Source: Turbatrix aceti
Lineage: Eukaryota > Nematoda > Chromadorea > Rhabditida > Panagrolaimidae
Length of the DNA stretch: 64,000 bases
Reading direction: 5' to 3'
Assembly: GCA_963969345.1 (NCBI GenBank)
Contig: OZ017770.1
Span: 2,303,246-2,367,245, forward strand
Shown: piece by piece, positions 12,401 to 24,500 of the stretch
Position numbering within the stretch: the first letter of the stretch is position 1
How the letters are laid out: every line of letters starts with the position of its first letter
Program-made: the position numbers and the translations under genes
Notes under the pieces: generated by a model
What the model saw: only the letters and a program-made list of their open reading frames with translations
Told to the model about the DNA's origin: nothing
Databases searched by the model: none

Positions 12401-13700
12401 AATTCACGTGGTGAAGCCCAAAATAAAGCGAGTTTCAAGCTTCTACTCCTTTATCGCACGAAGCCTGACTTTTCACAACTCGCCGGGAGGCAAGATTATC
12501 CGGAGCTGCATGGGCTATATCATCGATAACGCAAACAACAGCCAGCACTACTCTCCGGCACGACTCTGCATTCGCTCGCCTCTGACCGTAATGAAGCTGG
12601 TCTTCATCGCCCGCTACCGTCACATGTGTCAGACGATATTGGATCGCAGACATCGTCTTCAACTCAGTCAAGTACCTTTGGCGGAACGCATAAAGAAGAG
12701 AATTCGCCGACGCAAAGAACGCCTAACCGAGCTCAACAAGCAGTGGATCGAGCAGAACGAGTTAACGGGAATCACACGGGAGCCAAGAAATGCCATCCAA
12801 CGCGCTATTGCAACTCGATCGGACACCTTTCTGACGAATGATAACTGGAAGTCCTTGCAGGATGCAAAATTAGCAATTGCCAAAATTTGTGGTACGTAAT
12901 TGGACTGATTGAGAGAATACCATTCCCGTGATATGATCGTGGCCTTTTTTAGACACTCAACCGTTCTATTTTCGGCTACCGAGCAATCGATCCAAAGGGA
13001 TCAAGTTGCTCATTGACTACCACGCCGCTATGGTATGTTTTGTGCACTTGTTGAATATCTCTTGAGACTATATCTGTAGGATGATGTCCAAACCGTTGCG
13101 TGTATCTGCATGGTCGTTGGCGAGCGCATCACTAGCATTGTTCCTGAAAGAATGGTGGATCGATGGTTCTTTTACTATACCGGTCAGTTTCACAATGTGT
13201 TTACGCTCAAATTATTTTTTTCTAAATTTAGATTTACTGGATTCGTTTGAAATGTACGTGGAATCCACGGCTTTCATGAAGGCATCTTATCGAATTTTAA
13301 TCAGCCGGTTGAATGCAGAAGATAACTTTTTCAATAATCTCTGCCCAAAGTGCGACGGTCAGCTCTTTGACGAAAAGTGTAGGCAGTGCGGGCGTGAAAA
13401 CGAACTGTGCATAATTTGGTGGGTCAACGTGATTTTGTTTCTTTCTAGTTTGATCTTTCTTCTTACAGCGAGCGACGCGTCCAAAAGTCTATACACATGT
13501 GCACAGTCTGCGGACACGGGGGACATCCTGAGCACATGGTTGCGTGGTTTCAAGACCAGGATACCTGCCCGGACCCTGCGTGCGATCACGTCTGCTATTA
13601 CAATCCCTGGGTCGAACACAATCTCGGAGCCCGGCAAGATAACGGCCGAACTCATCGCGCTTTTCTCGAGTACAACTTTTGGCGTACACGTCTCGGGTGA
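9416..13700 (+). CDS. WDR24: GATOR2 complex protein WDR24
   Basis: Thirteen exons: 9416-9548, 9611-9748, 9801-9869, 10301-10665, 10715-10946, 11002-11284, 11689-11975, 12034-12271, 12326-12891, 12953-13032, 13080-13182, 13232-13418, 13469-13700; 970 residues, longer than human WDR24 (about 790). The N-terminal half is a WD40 propeller (Gly-Gly-Arg-Asp-Lys-Cys, then Val-Trp-Asp-Trp). A middle helical segment holds Asn-Ala-Asn-Val-Ala-Lys. The C-terminal part has Asp-Val-Gln-Thr-Val and Val-Val-Gly-Glu-Arg, a zinc ribbon (Cys-Pro-Lys-Cys ... Cys-Arg-Gln-Cys) and a RING-like finger ending Cys-Asp-His-Val-Cys. WDR24 is part of GATOR2, which relays amino-acid sufficiency to Rag GTPases and mTORC1 at the lysosome. 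The 9749-9800 intron appears to begin with GC. The long basic part of exon 9 is poorly conserved. Confidence 0.9.
9870..10300 (+). other. Long intron 3 of WDR24
   Basis: At 431 bp this intron is several times the local norm. Splicing across it joins WD40 strands in phase, so no exon seems to be missing. It is AT-rich toward its 3' end, and no internal gene was recognised. Confidence 0.55.
11285..11688 (+). other. Long intron 6 of WDR24
   Basis: This 404 bp intron has a GTAAGT donor and a TTTTCAG acceptor. It is AT-rich with poly-A and poly-T runs. No additional exon or repeat was seen. Confidence 0.55.
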
Positions 13701-13843
13701 ACATAACGGGCTTTTTTTTCATTCCTTCATATATCTGTTGACCATTTTTTTAAATTATAATCACATGCGGGTAAAGATTTTTGAGATAACTAACGACGAT
13801 GATGTGAGATCGATGCTTGGAAAAGTGGCGTGTACACATGACT

Positions 13844-14587
13844 TTAAGGAAACACGAATTTGGTGGCTTTGAGGTCGGCAATGATGCCTGAGACGATGCT
13901 TGCGACGTCCTTTGGATTGTTGTTGAGATAGAACGTGACTCTCTTGACGTGAAAGTTGTCGTTTAACTGCCGTATTAGTAGACCCAATGCACTGTAATTT
14001 TAAAGAATGTTATGGTTCAAAAATCGTACAATCTCACGGCAAGTGAACGTCTTTGCAGTCGAAGTCGAGAATAAGATCCAGTCGATTGGCTCGCAATTTG
14101 GCGACGTTAAACACGATCACTTGTTCCTCGTCAATATTCAACAATTTGACAGTAAATTGACCTTCTACCAAATAGGAACGTTGAAAGAACTCGACGGGGT
14201 TGCTGTGGGTCCTCTGGTGTCTTGAAGCAGGAAGAATATCAGAATTGCCATCGGAAGGCGGTCTGGTTACTGTCCAGTGAAGGCTACGGTCAAGGCAGAC
14301 GGTCAACGATGGATACGTGTTAACGGTGAGTGAGCACTCTTCGGAAGACGCTAATTGAGAAAATAGGCGGCACGTCAGTCTGACGTTAAGAATATCTGGT
14401 TTCGACAGTTTGGAAAATACCTGATACGTAACTTCATCTGGAAGATCGACGAAGGGAAATGAATTATTTAGAGAACGCCTGAAAGCAGAAGCTTTATTTC
14501 GTTAGCAGTAGCTGGGTAAAAATTATTTTTAAAAACTCACGTATTAAATGAAAGCATGAGAATTAGCGTCCTGACACAGTTACCCAT
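13844..14587 (-). CDS. F-box domain protein
   Basis: Exons on the minus strand: 14541-14587, 14038-14478, 13844-13991; 211 residues. Residues about 22-57 form an F-box: Leu-Pro-Asp-Glu-Val, then Val-Phe-Ser-Lys-Leu, then Asn-Val-Arg-Leu-Thr-Cys-Arg-Leu-Phe. F-boxes bind Skp1 and recruit substrates to SCF ubiquitin ligases. The remaining 150 residues have no recognised repeat, though alternating hydrophobic strands suggest a folded substrate domain. The start Met-Gly-Asn-Cys could be N-myristoylated, which is inference only. It ends 143 bp from the convergent end of WDR24. Confidence 0.72.
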
Positions 14588-15801
14588 TCGAAGAATGACA
14601 ATAAAATACCGGCAAACAAAAGTACAAAACAACTGATCAGAGTAAAAATAACCCGTTATGCCTTATTGGTGCGACGGTGACTCGAGAGGCACCGCGCTGA
14701 TCAGAGTAGAAACAAATGTCGGCTGTTCAGTCGGCTGTTCATTCAACAAACGTGCGTTAGCAAAAATTGTAGAAGCATACAATCGGGGTATTATATAGTA
14801 CTCTTGACTCGTGCCCTATTCTTACCTCTCGCTGTCTCTGACGATCACCATAGTTCTGAAGTCTGGAGGCGTTACGAAGTTCCTCCCTTTTTCTACCAAA
14901 GATTAACCCCTGCGACTACGCGCATAGTATCATCGTGACCATTTCCAGAATGTCAACATCAATTTGTTTAGCTCTTGATTTTCGATGTATTTATTTTAAA
15001 AAATACGTTCAGTGTCAATTGTCAATTGCTTCCTTGTCTGTTTAATTCTCGTGATATTGTTGATGTTCGCAAGATCGCTTGCCACAGTATAGTTCTGCAC
15101 TTTGAAAACTTGTAACAGAAAAAGTTATTTGTTTCTTGGAACGCTGACAATCAAGCACTCAACATGTGGACTTCCGATACCATCTAATACGATTTTTAGT
15201 GTGTCTTTCACACATTTGTTCACAGTACGGTTAGTAACTTGTTTTTGTCGTGTTTTCAAGAGGTTGCATTTAATCAGTGCGTCTTAGATTGCGGAAAGAG
15301 GCGATCATAACAGACCAAGTCGAACAACTTTTTTCATTTAGGTAGGGCGACTAGACAGATATTACACCCCGTGCAAATTGACTAAATTGTTTTCCAAAAA
15401 TCCTACAAAAGCGGGTACACATTTTTTAATACTCTTAACTTGTCAAAAAACTTGCGACTAAAATGACACTTTTATTTGGGAGTGTACAAATTCTCGATGG
15501 AGTGCATTTTTTGATTGTTTCCTATGGAAGTGATCAACCCTACAGTAATGTCGCAATTTCACGCAGCGTGAGCAATGATTGATGTATATTGAAACACGGA
15601 GTACGATGTAGGAGTTTATAAACACGGCGTTACCTAAAAAAATTCTACTAATAAGGTTAACTGTCTAAAACAATTTAATGTGCAGTTCTTTTTCATGTTA
15701 TAATCAGCAGAAAATCATGCCACTCTTTTTTATACTGTATTATACGGACGTCACGCATTGTTTGTTGGGGGTGGGGGGAGAGATCGTAAAAAAAGTAATT
15801 C
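14588..15801. other. Intergenic with short direct repeats
   Basis: This is the upstream region of the F-box gene and the 3' flank of the glutamate transporter. A sequence beginning CTGATCAGAGTA occurs twice (about 14633 and 14697), and GTCGGCTGTTCA is tandemly doubled (about 14718-14740). No gene was recognised. Confidence 0.5.
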
Positions 15802-17678
15802 TCAAACGACTTTGACTCTTGACAGCGATACGTGTTCGGATAAGTCTGTAGGATACTGCCGCCACGTGAGTGATTCAGCGTCACCCATTGACGCTGCTAG
15901 CGAGTATACTTTGGACACCTGGCTTCGGCTACTGATCACTGAAGGCCTTCGACTACTGGTGGCCGAACGGAGAAGGTCTAAAAAACAGAAAGCAGGAAGT
16001 ATGTTTTTTATCAACGATGACGATAATTACTCACTGATTTCTTCCCTTAATTCGTGATGAAAAGGATTGGCTTCGTCTGTCTCTTGGAGTTTCTTTGCCA
16101 AGTAATGCGACACTGTGTCTGTTGCGTATGCATCACCGAGTACGTTAACCGATGTTCGAATGCGATCTCTGAAATTGTAAAATAATGCACATTGTTTTTG
16201 ACATTGTTTGCGTATCCTTACAACAACCAATCAACAGTGATCAGCAGCGACACGTCTTTTGCGGGTAGATTAACGGTACTGAGAATTACAATTATGCTAA
16301 CGAGTCCTGCAGGCACCGAGTTAAGGCCCAATGATGCAATCGTTGCGATGAAACTGACAGTGAAAACTTCAACGATTGATAGACTAATGTTGTTGAGTTG
16401 CGCGATGAAAATGACAGCGACTGCTTCGTAAAGTGCGTTGCCATCCATGTTGATCGTTGAACCCAGGGGTAACACAAAGCGTGCTATTCGGCGATCAACT
16501 TTGAGATTGTCTTCCATGCATTGCATGGATACCGGCAAGGCAGCGCCCCTGGAAATGAAAAATATCTAAAAAGCACTTTGTTATTTTTGACTCACCCCGA
16601 AGCAGTACCAAACGCTGTGACCAAAGCCTGGATCATCCCCTTGACTATATGCATGGGATTTTTTCGTGTAAGTACAAAATAAAAGCCTGGCATGGTGACA
16701 ATTGTGTGAAACAGAAGTCCGGTTACAACCGTAACAACGTAGGCAAACAACACGACTGCTGTATCGCTTAGATCATCCAAATCAAGCAGATTACCGGCAA
16801 TGAGGCAAATAATGCCCAGTGGCGCAAACCACATGAGCCATTCGACGAGACGCATGATGACGGCTTCCAGAATAATGAAAAATTCCACTATGATTTTGAC
16901 TCTTTCTCCAAACTGAGAAATAACAATGCCAAAGCCTGTGCAGAAAACAATGATCCCAAGAATGTTCATTCCCCGAACCGGCGCAACTTGTTTCCTAAAC
17001 TTTGAAACGCTTTGTGATATGTTTTGAGGAAATTTCTTTTTAACGTAAATGGTCTGAACACGCTGGAACGCAGCTTGAATAACATTTTCGGGGAACATAT
17101 TTCGCAGAACATCCAGAAAGGTATCCAAGGGCGATATGTTTGCATGGTCAACGTGTTCTATCATCCAATCGTTTTTGATTGTAGGATCGCCTGGATGAAT
17201 GACCATTACAAGGATTATTCCGGTCTAAAACTTCTTTTTCCCATATACTATTTGCTCTTTTAACAAAAATATTTGTATGTAAAATATCCTTACAATTGTT
17301 GCCAGCAGCGTTGTCATGGTGTAGTAACCCACGGTGAGCAAGCCCATTTGACCTGCTTCTTTTGGATCAAGTTGTGCCAAGGCTAAATTTTTATTGCTTT
17401 TCTCTTTCTTGTTATTTTTTTTAAAACCACTCACCCGATACCAAAGACGAAAAAATCAGTGGCAAAATCATGAGTTTTAAAATTTGCATAAAAATTTCAC
17501 CGGGAAAGTTGATAAGAATAATGACCTCTTTGGAGGGGTTTGCAAGACGTAAGCAAAAACCCAATGCCAGACCGATGAAAACCGCACATATTGTTAGTGT
17601 TAGCACCAAATTTTTTCGGCAAAAACGAGTAATCATTCGCCATGACGGGAGAAATCTTCCACAGTCTAAAAACATCAT
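15802..17678 (-). CDS. Excitatory amino acid (glutamate) transporter, SLC1 family
   Basis: Exons on the minus strand: 17435-17678, 17294-17382, 16596-17224, 16222-16548, 16035-16168, 15802-15977; 532 residues, normal for EAATs. Sodium-coupled uptake of glutamate at the plasma membrane is the family function. Visible landmarks are Leu-Lys-Met-Met/Leu-Ile-Leu-Pro-Leu-Ile in TM2, Gly-Met-Asn-Ile-Leu-Gly, Ile-Asn-Met-Asp-Gly in TM7, and Asp-Arg-Ile-Arg-Thr ... Asn-Val-Leu-Gly-Asp in TM8. Two key positions differ from typical EAATs. The serine-rich tip of hairpin HP1 reads Ala-Ser-Gly-Gly, and the TM7 motif is Asn-Met-Asp-Gly-Asn rather than Gly-Thr. A Ser-rich C-terminal tail follows. It resembles the C. 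elegans glt family; which member is not resolved. Confidence 0.88.
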
Positions 17679-19428
17679 CAAAGAGGTGTGATAAGCACAA
17701 ACAAATAGACGTTACATCTTTGACGACACATTGCAGAGGTGGACAATTGGAGAGTTCACCCGACAAGTACGATGCGTGGACGACTGCTGCAGCAAAATAT
17801 CGGCTGTGTAGAGAGTTCTGCGTGGTATTGATATGTACTAAAATTATGATAAACCTTTTATGACGTAAATTGCCTATGTAATTGATTCAAATCTGTGACA
17901 AGTGCTTTTTTCGACCGAGCTATGCGACAAAGATGTACACGATACAAAATATTTGACGCACATTCACCTCGATTTTTGGCCGTACAAAAGCTTGTTATTC
18001 GCGTCGTTATCACTCAAAATCTTTTGCTATAATAAAAACAGTGGTAATGCAAAGTAGACCATCTATGGAAGTTACCACGCGGCGTAGTTGTTTTGTTTTT
18101 CCTGTGTGGAGTCGTTGAAAGAAAGTATTTATCAGCACACATAATACATTTCGCCCTGATATACAATTCACAATTAACTTTCTCTTATTCGTGCAGAACA
18201 CATTTAGTGAAAAAGGGATCAGCAAGAGGATAAAAGGCAAGATTGTATAAAAATTGTCATCAAGGGAAAGGACAAATTTGTGGTCTGTGTCTTTGCCAGA
18301 AGATATGTGGTCATTTCAGAATGTATAATGTCTTCTGATATGTTGTTTGGCATTTGATTGGTTGACAAAACTTTATTTTGCGATACCGTTATTTTGTGAA
18401 CATCAATGGACTCGGAAATAACTTCATTAATAAAATATATGCCAAGGATGACATATTCAGTGTTGAAGTCTAAGGTCTTACGGTCAATACACAGTCAAGT
18501 GATTTTTTATGTTACTCCTTATAAAAAAATTTAGAATTGTTCATATTGCCTCTGATCTTTTTTATCCCCGCTCTCATGTCATCTTGTCCTATCAGTCTGC
18601 AGATAATCAATCCATAATTTATTTATCAATATGTTTTCACCGACAAAAAAGAGCGCAATTTCTATTTACGGGAAAAATGACCAATCTGGTTGTGCGCCGA
18701 CAAACGACCCTAATTTTCTACTTAGGGCGACAAAACTGCACAGATTTTGCGGGAATTGCACTCGTTGTACCCGGTTGGCGGATTTGATGTGCAAAGCCAA
18801 ACATTTTTACGAGTTGACGTCCGATCTCAGGCGTTTGTTGATACTTTGCAGCGTATCCGACTAAACTTGGTATCGATTCCGGAAGAAGGAGATAGTTTTA
18901 CTAAAATCTCCTACGTTTTACAGGCGGTATAGAAAAAACTGGCTGTCCGTATATCTCCAGTGACCGTCAAACAGTCGTGATATTGTCGCTATGACATATT
19001 ATTACCAGCCGTTTACAAAGTTTATGAAATAGCAGCTTCTGCGTTCAGGTTTGTCAATTTTATGTGCATTCATTTTTGTTGCATTTTTCTGAAATTGTCT
19101 TTCTTTTGAATAATAACATCTGGTATGAACGAGTTTGTAGTGTTTGTTCACGATTTCTATCTTTATCCACCATCATGGCGGCGTGTCCTGCGCAGCAATA
19201 TCGGTAGGACTGCTTATACTGCGTAAAAGAGGCAGGGAATCCATCACAAGCTAGCTTGCGCCTAACGCAGGGTCACGTAGCGCGTCCCTCTCATGGTAGT
19301 TTAGTTCGTAATTGTTTTATCCAATACCGCATCATGACATTCTTTTCTTCTTCTCTCGGATTTTTTATCTTCTTTTTCTTTTTCGTTGACCGATAGTCGT
19401 TATAGGTTAATTACTCCCAATCAATATC
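17679..19428. other. Intergenic, no confident gene
   Basis: This is the region between the divergent glutamate transporter and the BPI-like gene. A coding-looking stretch at about 18722-18932 (+) starts after a good splice acceptor and ends in a stop, but no partner exon was found. The rest is AT-rich with nothing recognised. Confidence 0.45.
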
Positions 19429-21505
19429 ATGGAGCGATTTGTCTTAACGACAGTTTGCATCTTTTTTGGCTCTTCTCTTGCCCAACAGACGCCATTGCCG
19501 GTCATCAAAACAAATGCCCAGAAGACTGTCGTTCAGCCGGGGCCAGAAGTTCAGCCAAGCGCTGAACAACTTGTTTCACCGCTTCTTTTTGTTAGTTTGA
19601 GCCCTTAATCTTTGGTTTAATCCCTGATTTGCAATTTTTAGCAAAACACAAATCCAGGAAATGCAGGTATTTTTCTACGGCTAATGCCGACAGGGCTGGC
19701 CTACCTCAGGGAGATAGGCATGAAAGTGGTCAACGATGAAGTACTCAAAATATCGTTGCCGACCATCACCGAAGCCATTGATGCTGGACAAGTTTCCATC
19801 TTCAATGCCTATGTGTCTAAATATTGGCCACCGGTGGACTACAGCTTAGACCTCGTCGCTCCAAATACTTTTACTTGGACGATGTCAAAGATGCATTTAC
19901 GCGCCAGCGGTGAATTCGAAGCACGGATTAATGGCGCGTTGCTTTTGCCTACGGTTCCCCTCAGAGGCCAGTTTGAAACCCTACTCGGTCACATATCACT
20001 GTCGATCTCAGTTCGTCTTTCGAGGTAGGTGCTTGATTTCACAAGTTTTTCGAAACGGAATTCTTAGTGAAGAAGCGCTCAAGGGGCTCCTCAAGTGCAG
20101 TCTGCTTATTGCAATACTCAAATCGGTTACGTTGACCTCAATGTCCGGAATACAGGCGTTCTTACCGACTTTTTCATCAATTCGTTTAAAGGTAAGGAAA
20201 GGGAGTCACCGACTGCCGTCGAACTCCCCATTTTAGGCGTAAACAAGAAGGCAAAACGTATTTCAGCCTTTCTGATCGCTCACTTTAAACCAACCGTTGA
20301 GCAAAGGATGTGCCAAATGATTGAAAAAATAGTTAACCAAGACATGAACGGCATACTGTCCACCATGCCACTACAGGTTTGTATTAATGACTTTTTTGTT
20401 AGAGTAAAAAATTGTTTTATAGGTGAGAATCAATGAAAATAATCTAGACATTATTGGTCAAACGTTTGGCATCAGCGAAGCCAAGACCCTCAGCCGGTTT
20501 TCGAACAAAGGCGAACGCAACCTCACGTTGCTGAATTTTGTCAACTCCATCAGAGAACGCAACCTGATTTTGGATTTTGCGCTCTTGGAAGAGCCATCAA
20601 TCCATCAGGGGACTATTTTGATGCAATCAAAGGGAGAGATCTCATACAGAGGCATTGGAGGAACCCCCTTCTTTCCCCCCAACGTCATTATTCCAAGTCC
20701 TCATGGTGAGTCGTTAATTTATACCTGTTTTGACTACTTCTTTTCATTCTTTTAGGGGTTCACATGGTTGAATTTTACGGCACCGATTATATTGCCAATT
20801 CCATGCTATACCACGCTTTTCGTCAGAAGTATATGGATGTTACGGTCGGACCCGAGTCATCGCTCCAGCTTAGAGACGTCTTACAAACCACGTGTCCAAC
20901 CGGTTTTTGTCTTGGAGAATATCTCGGAGCACTTGGCGAACAATATCCCAACCGACAAGTAGAAGTCAGGTTTACGGCTCGCAAAGCACCGATCATGGTT
21001 TTTGTCGAAAATAGAGCACGATTCAGGCTACATGGACGCATGGGAATGTTTGTGCGTCCAAATAGTGCTAATCAGACGAAGGTTGAGGTCATTCGAACGG
21101 ATACAACTATGACGGCTAATATCAATCTCTGGATCAAGAAACAACACATTGTTGGCAACGCATCTATCGAAAACCTGGATTTTAAGCTGATTGAAAGTCG
21201 CGTCGAAGACGTCGATCAAAATGTTTTCAGCGATCTCGGTCTTTTCGGAGCAGAATTTTTAGAAAAACTTCTCACTGAGATTCTCCAGATGGGTCTCATC
21301 ATGCCAACCATGAAAGGTGTCATTCTCAAGAGTCCAAAGTATGTTTCAAATTCTCTTTTTTCACTGTATATTTACCACAAATAATTTAAGGCTAACAATT
21401 CATGATCGATACATGCGGGTACAAACGTATTTTAAGCTAGACGAAAAGTATGCAGAACGACTTATTCAAGGCGCTGTAAGACAAACGTTAAAAAATGTTG
21501 GTTAA
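19429..21505 (+). CDS. BPI/LBP/CETP-family secreted lipid-binding protein
   Basis: Exons 19429-19590, 19642-20024, 20073-20191, 20237-20376, 20423-20705, 20756-21338 and 21391-21505 give 594 residues, a normal length for a two-domain BPI fold. The first 19 residues are a signal peptide ending near Leu-Ala-Gln. The N-terminal BPI signature is Asn-Pro-Gly-Asn-Ala-Gly-Ile-Phe-Leu-Arg, followed by a Gly-Leu-Ala-Tyr-Leu helix. A Cys pair probably bridges the N-terminal barrel (Cys near 20111 and Cys near 20311). The family binds lipopolysaccharide or other lipids, so a role in defence or lipid transfer is inferred. The acceptor of exon 3 (AG at 20071-20072) was chosen over the stronger upstream AG because only it restores the conserved frame. 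AATAAA at 21541-21546 is its likely polyadenylation signal. Confidence 0.84.
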
Positions 21506-21573
21506 GTAATGGCGTTAATTTAAAATGCAACATGTGTGTAAATAAAGCCAACACGGGAAATCCCGTAAAAAGT

Positions 21574-24500
21574 TCAGAGCATCGATTCGTCAACATCGGA
21601 GTTTTCACTGGTTCGCATTCGATGGTGCTTGGGAGACCGCGGTCGATTTCCGTATTTGAGAAGGCAGTAGAGACCGAGGATTATGATCAGGCCAAAGAAA
21701 GAGACTGTACCACATATTTTTATGATTGGAATCAACCAGTTGCGCCAAGTCGAGAAATATCCTTGAATGCATTGCGGTTGCGTAGTCAGGTTCCAGAATT
21801 GATTGGGGTAAATGTAAGGATCGGGGTCCTTGTGGCATTGAATCACTTCGTCGCCGACAAGTGTGTACGCAGGATCACAGGCAAACTTGATGACGTCATA
21901 TTGAAAGTATCCACTACCGTTTACGTGAATCAGACTCAATGATTTTGGATATTTTATATCCAAATCCGCTCTGCAGCTCATGTCTAAATTTTTTTTTATT
22001 TTTTTGTTCAAAATGTTTTTTGTAAAAAACTTACATTTCGGGAATGTATCAGTACGAAGAGTAGTAAAGTTGTTCCAAGCCTTTCCGGATAATACAGCGA
22101 AGCTCCGTGAGTGGAAAAGCGCGTATGCGATGAAGCATGCAACGTTTGCACCGCAAGTCGGCCCGACATCGCCCGCGTCTTGTATGCAGTACTCGAGCTC
22201 TTCAGTCATAGGGACGTGCAGTCCTTCGCTTTCTGCCTCTGCAAAAAGTGTTTTAAAATGCAGTTTTGGTAGATGTGGTAGTCAACAAATGAAAAAGGGT
22301 TTTTTAGTGGGCAACCAGCATATAGCACCAGAAAATGCACCACCTATACCAAAAGTGCAACTTACGAGTCTTTTGCACAATGAGCGACTGGCAAGCTCTG
22401 ACGCGGTCGAAAATGGCCACCCCATCGAGTGGTAGTACGCGTGCACGGAACGATTTTTCGATTTTAGCAAATGCATAAGGGGCTTCATTTGTGAAAAGAA
22501 ACTTGAAAAAGTTTTCTGTTGGCATACGTGAATCTGAGGATTCTTCGTTAAGGGAAACGCTATCTAAAAATTTGACTTTTTATGCAAAAAGCGGACACAA
22601 AAAGTGCAAAACCTTACATTTTGATTGCAGACTTTTGATTAACTCCGGATGATTGACGGCATTAAAGCCCAGACTAAAGAAAAACTTTGCAAGCAATGCG
22701 TGATTCAATCGGGGATTCATCAGTCCGTAAGCCAAGGCTATTGGACTGTGGAGTAACCCGGTGATTTGGTAGTTGTATTTCGGAGCAACGCTGACGGTTA
22801 CATCCAAGCCTTTGATTCTTTCATTCAGCGTGAGGTCAAAGAAATTGGTTTTCTCGCCAAAGTAATCCCGAATGCGGATGCCCACTTCCTCATTGTAAAA
22901 GACGATGTTGATTTCCTCTTGCTGGTTGACATCATGAGAGATGTAAATGTAAAGTCCAGGATATCTGCGGAATCGGAGACGATCAAATTGCTGTTCTATT
23001 CCGTCAACCAAAATTGTAGTTCTGTGTCTGTATGCGTAGTCATTAAACCTGGTAAGCACTGTTACGCGTTTCGTTCCACTTGCTTCTACTGCCACTCCCG
23101 TCAGTAGCGAGCCGTATGCGGTGAAGTTGTCTTTGATGCGAAATGGTTCATACAAACCTTGAATGCGTATTTCCGAGTTGTGCGAAGACTGTGGAATGTA
23201 AAAAAGCTTGAACACCCCTGATGGAGTAAAAACGAACTGCATGGCATTGAACGTAGAAAAAGCGCCGCTCCCCGAGGTGTAGCCGATGTAAGGAGCCCGG
23301 TAGGACGTACACCTGCTGCTCGGTCGAAGACTCGCAAAGTCCTTACAGTGTTCATTAGACAGCTGGCAGCAATACGTATATGGGATGTAGTCGTGCTCAA
23401 AAGCTTCCATCGTATTGAACACACTGGCACGCATTGAAAATGAGGGATACGATAAGACGGAAGTGACATCAGGTGAGTGTTGATGATGGAGCGTTTGTAT
23501 GAGATATCCTTTTTTATCGTAGCAGCACAACTGATTGTCTGCGTATAATGAAACTAAGCAATCGTTTGAGCCGACGACAAATTGACAGTTCTTGCTGAAC
23601 GAGGCTTGTGAGCATGCCGGATGAGGCACAAATCTTCCGAAGTCTGCTTTTGCTTGCTTGAGGGTGCACGGACAAGGTGTGCGTGTTTCAGAGTACCCCA
23701 CATGAGGCAACTTTTTGTCTCTTTCAATCCAAGCTTTACAAAACTGGGTAGCTTTTTGAGCAACAAAAGCTTCCTGCCTGTAGTCAGTGACTATTGGAAC
23801 TTGATCAAACTCTGCGTTTTCAATTGTCCACAAAAAATGCAAAGCAATGGGAGTGGAGACAATTCTGAAATCAATTTTTTATGCTGTGTTTTTTATGAGG
23901 AAAAGGCAAACCCCTTTAATTCGTCTTGCACGCGATTTGTCCATGGGTCGCCTTCCAGAACTGCCAATTTTAAAAATCCAACCGAGTACCTCGTAAACAA
24001 CAGTTCTCTTTCAGCGGCGGTTAAATACCAGTGCTCAACAGTATTCAAATACACCCTTTCGATTTGTGGCTCAAAGCGGTAGCTGTCGTGAGGTCGGTTG
24101 TTAAAGGTCGCCAGTCGACATAACACATCGAAGCTGGGATGCGATGAGTTACGGGTATTGTAGGCGACAACATAGACACCTATACGTACGTCGTAAAGGA
24201 TATTGTCGTTGAGATTGTAAATGTTTCGGTATTTGGGAATTGAGAAATTGCGCGGGTACCATGAAATGGTAATGTACTAAAAAACAAAAAACAATTAAGA
24301 GATTTCAAATAGTTAAAAGCAGGCATGAAAAAAACTGCCCGCAACGCCTAAACCCAGTCCGGACTTGGGCATTGCAACGGTTGGTTTAGATTTTTTGAAC
24401 TGAAAATGGTTGAACTCGATCAATAAAAAAATTGAAGATCTACCAATCGTTACAACGCCTAAAACATCCCTGGGTTTGGGCGTTGCGGGCCGTTTTTTTC

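Noticed and set aside
15758..16057. 99-codon plus-strand open frame
   Set aside because: It is antisense to the last two exons of the glutamate transporter, which are supported by family similarity and phase.
18722..18932. Coding-looking plus-strand exon after a TACTTAG acceptor
   Set aside because: No in-phase upstream exon or recognised domain was found, so it is not listed as a gene.
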